A stretch of DNA of 6,032 nt from Methanobacteriota archaeon. Lineage in GTDB: Archaea > Thermoplasmatota > Poseidoniia > Poseidoniales > Poseidoniaceae. A program made the position numbers and the translations under genes. Each line of letters starts with the position of its first letter. Positions within the stretch are counted from its first letter, which is position 1. The notes beneath the pieces were generated by a model. The model made no database searches and was not told where the DNA came from. It saw only the letters and a list, made by a program, of their open reading frames with translations. Shown piece after piece: positions 1 through 4,100 of this stretch. The DNA is taken from contig PBUZ01000083.1 in the NCBI GenBank assembly GCA_002728035.1, positions 1 to 6,032 on the forward strand, read 5' to 3'.

Positions 1-69
1 CAGGGTCAACAAGGCCAGCAGGGTCAACAAGGCCAGCAAGGTCAACAAGGCCAGCAAGGTCAACAAGGC
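1..69 (+). repeat. 18-bp tandem repeat encoding QQGQQG (collagen-like GQQ tract)
   Basis: The unit CAGCAAGGTCAACAAGGC is present in nearly four copies, ending at 15, 33, 51 and 69, and the array runs off the left edge. The protein period is three residues (Gly at residues 2, 5, 8 … 23), but the DNA period is six codons because GGT alternates with GGC and the Gln codons follow the same pattern. That implies expansion of an 18-bp unit by slippage or unequal exchange. A further copy of the unit lies at 211-228. Confidence 0.9.
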
Positions 70-882
70 CAGCAGCAGGACAACGGCCAAGGTCAACAAC
101 AGCAAGGCGGCCAGCAAGGCGGCCAGCAAGGTGACCAGCAAAGCCAGGACCAAAACGGCCAGAACCAGAACGGTCAGAACGAGCAACAGCAAGGTCAGAC
201 GCAGAACGGACAGCAAGGTCAACAAGGCCAGCAATCCGATCAGCAGCAAGGTCAGCAGCTTGACAACCAAGATCAGAACGGCGAGAACGACAACGACGGC
301 GACGGAATCCCCAACGACGTGGACAACGACGACGACAACGACGGTATCCCCGATTCAGTCGATGACAACCCAATGGATCACGACAACGACGGCGTCGATG
401 ACGCTGAAGATGACGATGATGACGGTGACGGCATCGATGATCGCGAGGAAGTGAACGATGCAGACCCCAACACCAACATCTACGACCACGACAACGACGG
501 AATTTCCGACGCTGTTGACCTCGACATCGACAACGACGGCATTGACAACCGCAATGACGTTGGCGACATGGGCGAAGATTTGTCCCGAGACCACGACAAC
601 GATGGTATGGACGACGCTGTTGACCCCGACGATGACAACGACGACATCTTGGATGTCGACGAAATCGACGGTGTCGCAGGCAGCTACCGCTACGACCATG
701 ACAACGACGGCATTTGGGATCTTACCGACACCGATGATGACAACGATGGCCTTTTGGACTGGTTTGAAATCAACGACGGTAACGACCTCACGGGTCAATT
801 CGACGCTGACAACGACGGACTTGATGACAACGAGGACGCTGACGACGATAACGACGGCATCCTCGACATCTACGAGATCTGA
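1..882 (+). CDS. Acidic calcium-binding repeat protein, C-terminal part (5' end outside window)
   Basis: The reading frame is open from base 1 to a TGA at 880-882 and gives 293 residues with no start in view. Residues 1-94 are almost only Gln, Gly, Asn and Asp, opening with GQQ triplets. Residues 96-293 hold ten DNDG tetrapeptides in DxDxDG loops, the calcium-coordinating pattern of thrombospondin type 3 and EF-hand-like repeats. There is no Cys and only two Trp, and the chain ends inside the array (…DGILDIYEI), so no C-terminal anchor or sorting domain follows. By family knowledge this is an extracellular calcium-binding rod; export cannot be checked because the N-terminus is missing. The next gene has the same kind of array and may be a paralogue. 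The long ORFs in other frames here, including a Val-rich one on the - strand, are by-products of GAC/AAC codon repetition. The frame is certain; the exact function is unknown. Confidence 0.93.
   Translation, partial: QGQQGQQGQQGQQGQQGQQGQQGQQQDNGQGQQQQGGQQGGQQGDQQSQDQNGQNQNGQNEQQQGQTQNGQQGQQGQQSDQQQGQQLDNQDQNGENDNDGDGIPNDVDNDDDNDGIPDSVDDNPMDHDNDGVDDAEDDDDDGDGIDDREEVNDADPNTNIYDHDNDGISDAVDLDIDNDGIDNRNDVGDMGEDLSRDHDNDGMDDAVDPDDDNDDILDVDEIDGVAGSYRYDHDNDGIWDLTDTDDDNDGLLDWFEINDGNDLTGQFDADNDGLDDNEDADDDNDGILDIYEI
211..234 (+). repeat. Dispersed copy of the 18-bp GQQ unit
   Basis: One full unit plus the first six bases of another recurs in frame, about 140 bp beyond the main array and separated from it by a degenerate Gln/Asn/Gly stretch. 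It suggests that the whole 1-250 region grew from the same unit and has since diverged. Confidence 0.75.
301..882 (+). repeat. Calcium-loop array of gene 1: six 13-residue-phased pairs
   Basis: Loops of the form DxDxDG occur in pairs whose sixth positions are 13 residues apart: residues 102/115, 131/144, 167/180, 202/215, 237/250 and 273/286. The pairs start 29, 36, 35, 35 and 36 residues apart, so the last five form a super-repeat of about 106 bp. From the third pair on, the first loop is usually DHDNDG and the second D-D/I-DNDG. Loop 215 has Asp where Gly is expected (DDDNDD). The pairing resembles the two-motif organisation of thrombospondin type 3 repeats, without their cysteines. Confidence 0.85.
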
Positions 883-884
883 AG

Positions 885-920
885 TTGACAATCTGTCTGT
901 CAAAGAACCGTCTCTGACGG
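885..920 (+). other. Two small inverted repeats after the stop codon
   Basis: TTGACA (885-890) pairs with TGTCAA (898-903) around a 7-nt loop, and CCGTC (908-912) pairs with GACGG (916-920) around a 3-nt loop. Both lie between the stop codon and the larger terminator-like hairpin. They may help 3'-end formation or mRNA stability, but stems this short can occur by chance. Confidence 0.4.
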
Positions 921-930
921 GTACAACAGG

Positions 931-970
931 CGTTTCGGGGTCACGGCCCCGAAACGTCTCCTTTCTTTCT
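931..970 (+). terminator. Probable transcription terminator of gene 1
   Basis: CGTTTCGGGG (931-940) and CCCCGAAACG (947-956) form a perfect 10-bp stem around the loop TCACGG, followed by a pyrimidine-rich, T-rich tract (957-970) that continues as CAATTCATTC. It begins 48 nt after the stop codon. In a bacterium this would be read as an imperfect intrinsic terminator, because the T tract is broken by C. In an archaeon the T-rich tract would be the main signal and the hairpin accessory. Confidence 0.65.
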
Positions 971-1055
971 CAATTCATTCGTCCCCACTAGATACCTTCC
1001 TGCAGATGATACGCAGACCTTGGCGTGATACAGAAATTGACATTCGGGGTACGCC

Positions 1056-1064
1056 TTTCAAATA
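1056..1064 (+). promoter_or_regulatory. TATA-like box for gene 2 (alternative: TTGACA element at 1037-1042)
   Basis: TTTCAAATA is the most A/T-rich octamer-like element before the gene. Counting about 25 bp from it puts transcription start near 1085 and leaves a leader of about 15 nt that would just include the GAGGTG site. No strong BRE is visible. If the host is bacterial, TTGACA at 1037-1042 is a perfect -35 hexamer, but the -10 at normal spacing (around AAATAG) is poor. Confidence 0.4.
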
Positions 1065-1090
1065 GGGTATCACGGTGGAAGAGCCACGAC

Positions 1091-1096
1091 GAGGTG
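1091..1096 (+). promoter_or_regulatory. Ribosome binding site GAGGTG of gene 2
   Basis: GAGGTG matches the anti-Shine-Dalgarno complement and lies 5 nt before the ATG at 1102. It decides the start: the only other in-frame upstream candidate after the TAG at 1063-1065 is a GTG at 1075, which has no comparable site at proper spacing. Confidence 0.75.
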
Positions 1097-1101
1097 CTTG
1101 C

Positions 1102-4100
1102 ATGCTGTCAAAAACCCATATCCAAAACATCGAAGAGCGACAACGACTTTCCATGGCCATCATCATTGTATTCTTGATGCTCGCCAGCAGCCTTCTCGCT
1201 ATTGTTCAAACGGTCCACGACCAACCCGATGCGCCCAAAGCAACTCAACTTGTTGACGGCGGTAGCATCGGTATGACCCCTGTGCAATCCACCGATCAAG
1301 GTGGCCAAGGTGGTTGGGAAGGTGGCCAAGATGGTGGGATGGATTTGGCCCACGAAGCCCTCGCCAACATGATGTGGAGCGACCCCGGCGTTTCATCAGG
1401 TATCATTGTTGATCTCTCGGTGCTTGAATCCGTCATTCCACTCTATTCTCCTCTTCTCGAAGAATCCCGTGCAGGCGACCACGACAACGACGGCATCGAC
1501 GACCTTGCCGACCTCGACGATGACAACGATGGCATCTACGACTTGCTCGAACGATTCGACGGTTGTTACGGAACCGACCCCTACGACCATGACAACGACG
1601 GCATCCTCGACATCGATGATTGGGACGACGACAACGACGGTATCCTCGAAGGCCCCATTGATTACGCCGCCCTTGAAGCACAGGGCCTTGACCCTCGAAA
1701 CGTCTCAACCGACCGATACCTCGACCCCACCATCGACCACCCACATCCCGATATTGGTGCGGTTGGCAATTTCTACCTCGCCGACCAGAATCCGATGGAT
1801 CACGACAACGACGGTGTAACCGACGAAGACAGCGATGGTGCTGGCGCAGGCCGTTACGATGAAGATGACGACAACGATGGCCGCATTGACCAATTCACTT
1901 GGCCGTGCGACCTTGACAACGATGGAACGCCCGATTACTTTGACACGGACGATGACAACGACGGGACTCCTGACGTTGAGGACGAACACCCCTATGACGC
2001 CTCCCTATTCGGTACGATGCAGGCCGCTGCACAAGCCAGCAGCACCGACGACCTCGAATACAATGCTGCTGTGATTTGGACCTTCAACGAATACCGCGAG
2101 TACTCTGGCGGCGTCGACTATGTCGATTGGGAGCGCAACCGAGTCAACGCTCCTGGGGCATCTGCCTCAGGTTTCGGTGCCTTTGGAGCACAAGGCACCC
2201 CTTCCTTCACTCAAATCGTCGACGGTGACCTTGATGGAGACGGCGCACCCAACTTCCTTGACCCCGACAACGATAACGACGGTACACCCGACAGCGCAGA
2301 CACTGACGATGACAACGATGGCATTCTTGACATGGTTGACCCCGACGATGACAACGACGGAATCCCGGACACGTGCATCCAAATCGATACCAACAACGAC
2401 CAAACCGCCGATTACACAGGTCTTCAAAACGGCGGCGTAACATCCCTCACCCTCGACGATGGCGGTGCAAGTTATGCAGACGCCACCGATGTCACAACCT
2501 CCTCCTCCACGAGTGCTGGGTCGGGCATGACGCTTGACATCACCACCACCGCCGGTGCAGTGACCAGCGTGAGCATCAATCACCCAGGCGCAGGTTACGT
2601 GGTTGGCGATGTTTTGACCATCAACGGTGGAAACTCCGCCGCAGAAGTTTCTGTCACCGGTGTCTCAAGTGTTAACTTTGAGGTTCCCGGTGCCGATGGA
2701 AACCAAGATGGCTCCATTGATTGTGAAATCGATTACGACAACGATCTTGACGATGATTTGCTCCGACCGTTTGACCAAAACTACAACGGCAAATACGACT
2801 GGCTTGACGTCGATATGGGCGGAACGGAATCCCCAGACAATTTGGGGAACTTCGCTGTTGGTGGAGCGGACCTCCCGTACGACCTCGACAACGACAACAT
2901 CGAAAACGAGAATGACTCGTTCCCACTCGATGCCGCCTCAGTCGTTGCAACATGGAACTGCCCAACGCAGGCCAACCCCAACCCAACAAACCCGGACCCT
3001 CGCTGTCAAACCCGTCGTGCATCGTTCTCTCAGTTCAACGACTGGGACGGTGACGGTATCAGCAACTGGGACGACGTCGATGACGACAACGACGGTATCA
3101 TCGACGTGCTCGACATCGATTGGGATTGTGACCTTGACAACGACAACGACCTTCACCAAATCAACGGCGGCCTTTACCGAGATGACGGCCCGAACGATGT
3201 CGATTCCGATGTTGACGGTGACGGTCTTGAGAACGGTATCGATTGGGATGATGACAACGATGGTGTCGCCGACCTTTACGACCCCGATGACGGAAACTGC
3301 GGCGTTGTTGATTTCGATGCAACCGATACCTTTGGCACGCCCTATTACCCCGTCAACGACGGGGGCGCTATCGACGGGTCTGCCGACAGCCAACTGTACG
3401 GCTCCAACGCTACCGATCATTGGAACATGGTGTTCCAACACTACCCCTTCGCAGACGTTGTCCTCAACTACAACGGTTATGACGACACGACCAACCCTCC
3501 CACGCCCGGAATAGTCCCCGAATTCTACTGGTTCTTCTTCGCACGCTGGTCGCCTTACAACGGTGGAAACGAATGGGATATTGATTCCGATGGCGACTCA
3601 CTCATCAACGGCTTGGACATTGACCAAGACGCTGACGGTCTACCGGATTGGTGGGACCAAGACGAAGGCAACGACGGTGTTTTGGACGTGAACGATGTCA
3701 AGATGGGCGGAAGTTACAACCTGTCGACATGCGGTTGGACAGCCGGAAACCTCGGACAAGGATTTGTCTGTGGGTATTCTTACGCTGTGGCTTACAAAAT
3801 GCCACTCAACGGCGTCAACGCACAATTTGGCTCACCCTACTCCACCCGACCCGATGCCGCCTTCGACCAAGGTGCAACCGCAGGTGGACCATCAGGCAAC
3901 TGGAGTTGTACGCCAGTTGAAGGCGTTGGCTGCTGGCATTACGACTTTGGTGGCGACGGCAACATCGACTCCGCTTTGACATTCACGCAGATGACCGACA
4001 ACCGAGATGCTTTCGTTACGTGGATCGGTCTTGCAACCGGTATTTGGCAGTGGAACAGCGACAACGGACCCGAGGCAGATTTCCCCGATGAGTTGGGTGC

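Larger units (their letters stand above)
883..1101 (+). other. Intergenic region between the two repeat-protein genes
   Basis: These 219 bp contain three inverted repeats and a T-rich tract in the first 90 bases, then the TATA-like box and ribosome binding site of the next gene in the last 50. The middle part (about 981-1035) shows nothing recognisable. The base usage lacks the GAC/AAC rhythm of the flanking genes. A terminator plus a promoter suggests that the two genes are transcribed separately. Confidence 0.7.

Noticed and set aside
885..890. TTGACA right after the gene 1 stop as a promoter element
   Set aside because: No matching -10 at normal spacing, and the terminator-like hairpin lies just downstream. 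It is better explained as one arm of the small inverted repeat.
355..903. Long Val-rich open frame on the - strand opposite gene 1, and similar ones at 2167-2583, 2938-3441 and 3892-4281
   Set aside because: GAC and AAC codons read backwards give GTC and GTT, so repeated Asp/Asn codons create stop-free Val-rich antisense frames. No start signal or plausible protein is seen.
991..1071. GATACC (991-996) and GGTATC (1066-1071) as an operator-like inverted repeat
   Set aside because: Six base pairs with a 69-base gap is easily expected by chance; nothing else supports it.
1075..1077. GTG as an alternative start of gene 2
   Set aside because: It is in frame after the TAG at 1063 but lies before the likely transcription start and lacks a ribosome binding site; ATG 1102 has GAGGTG five bases before it.
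2373..2440. Possible frameshift where the loop array breaks off after DGIPDTC
   Set aside because: The frame continues without a stop through the next module and into further loops in the same phase, so the change is a domain boundary and not a sequencing error.
2627..3514. Thr/Ser-rich frames on the + strand in the second phase, up to 295 codons
   Set aside because: They are the frame-shifted reading of GAC AAC GAC repeats (ACA, ACG, ACT), overlap the true frame fully and have no coherent domain pattern.
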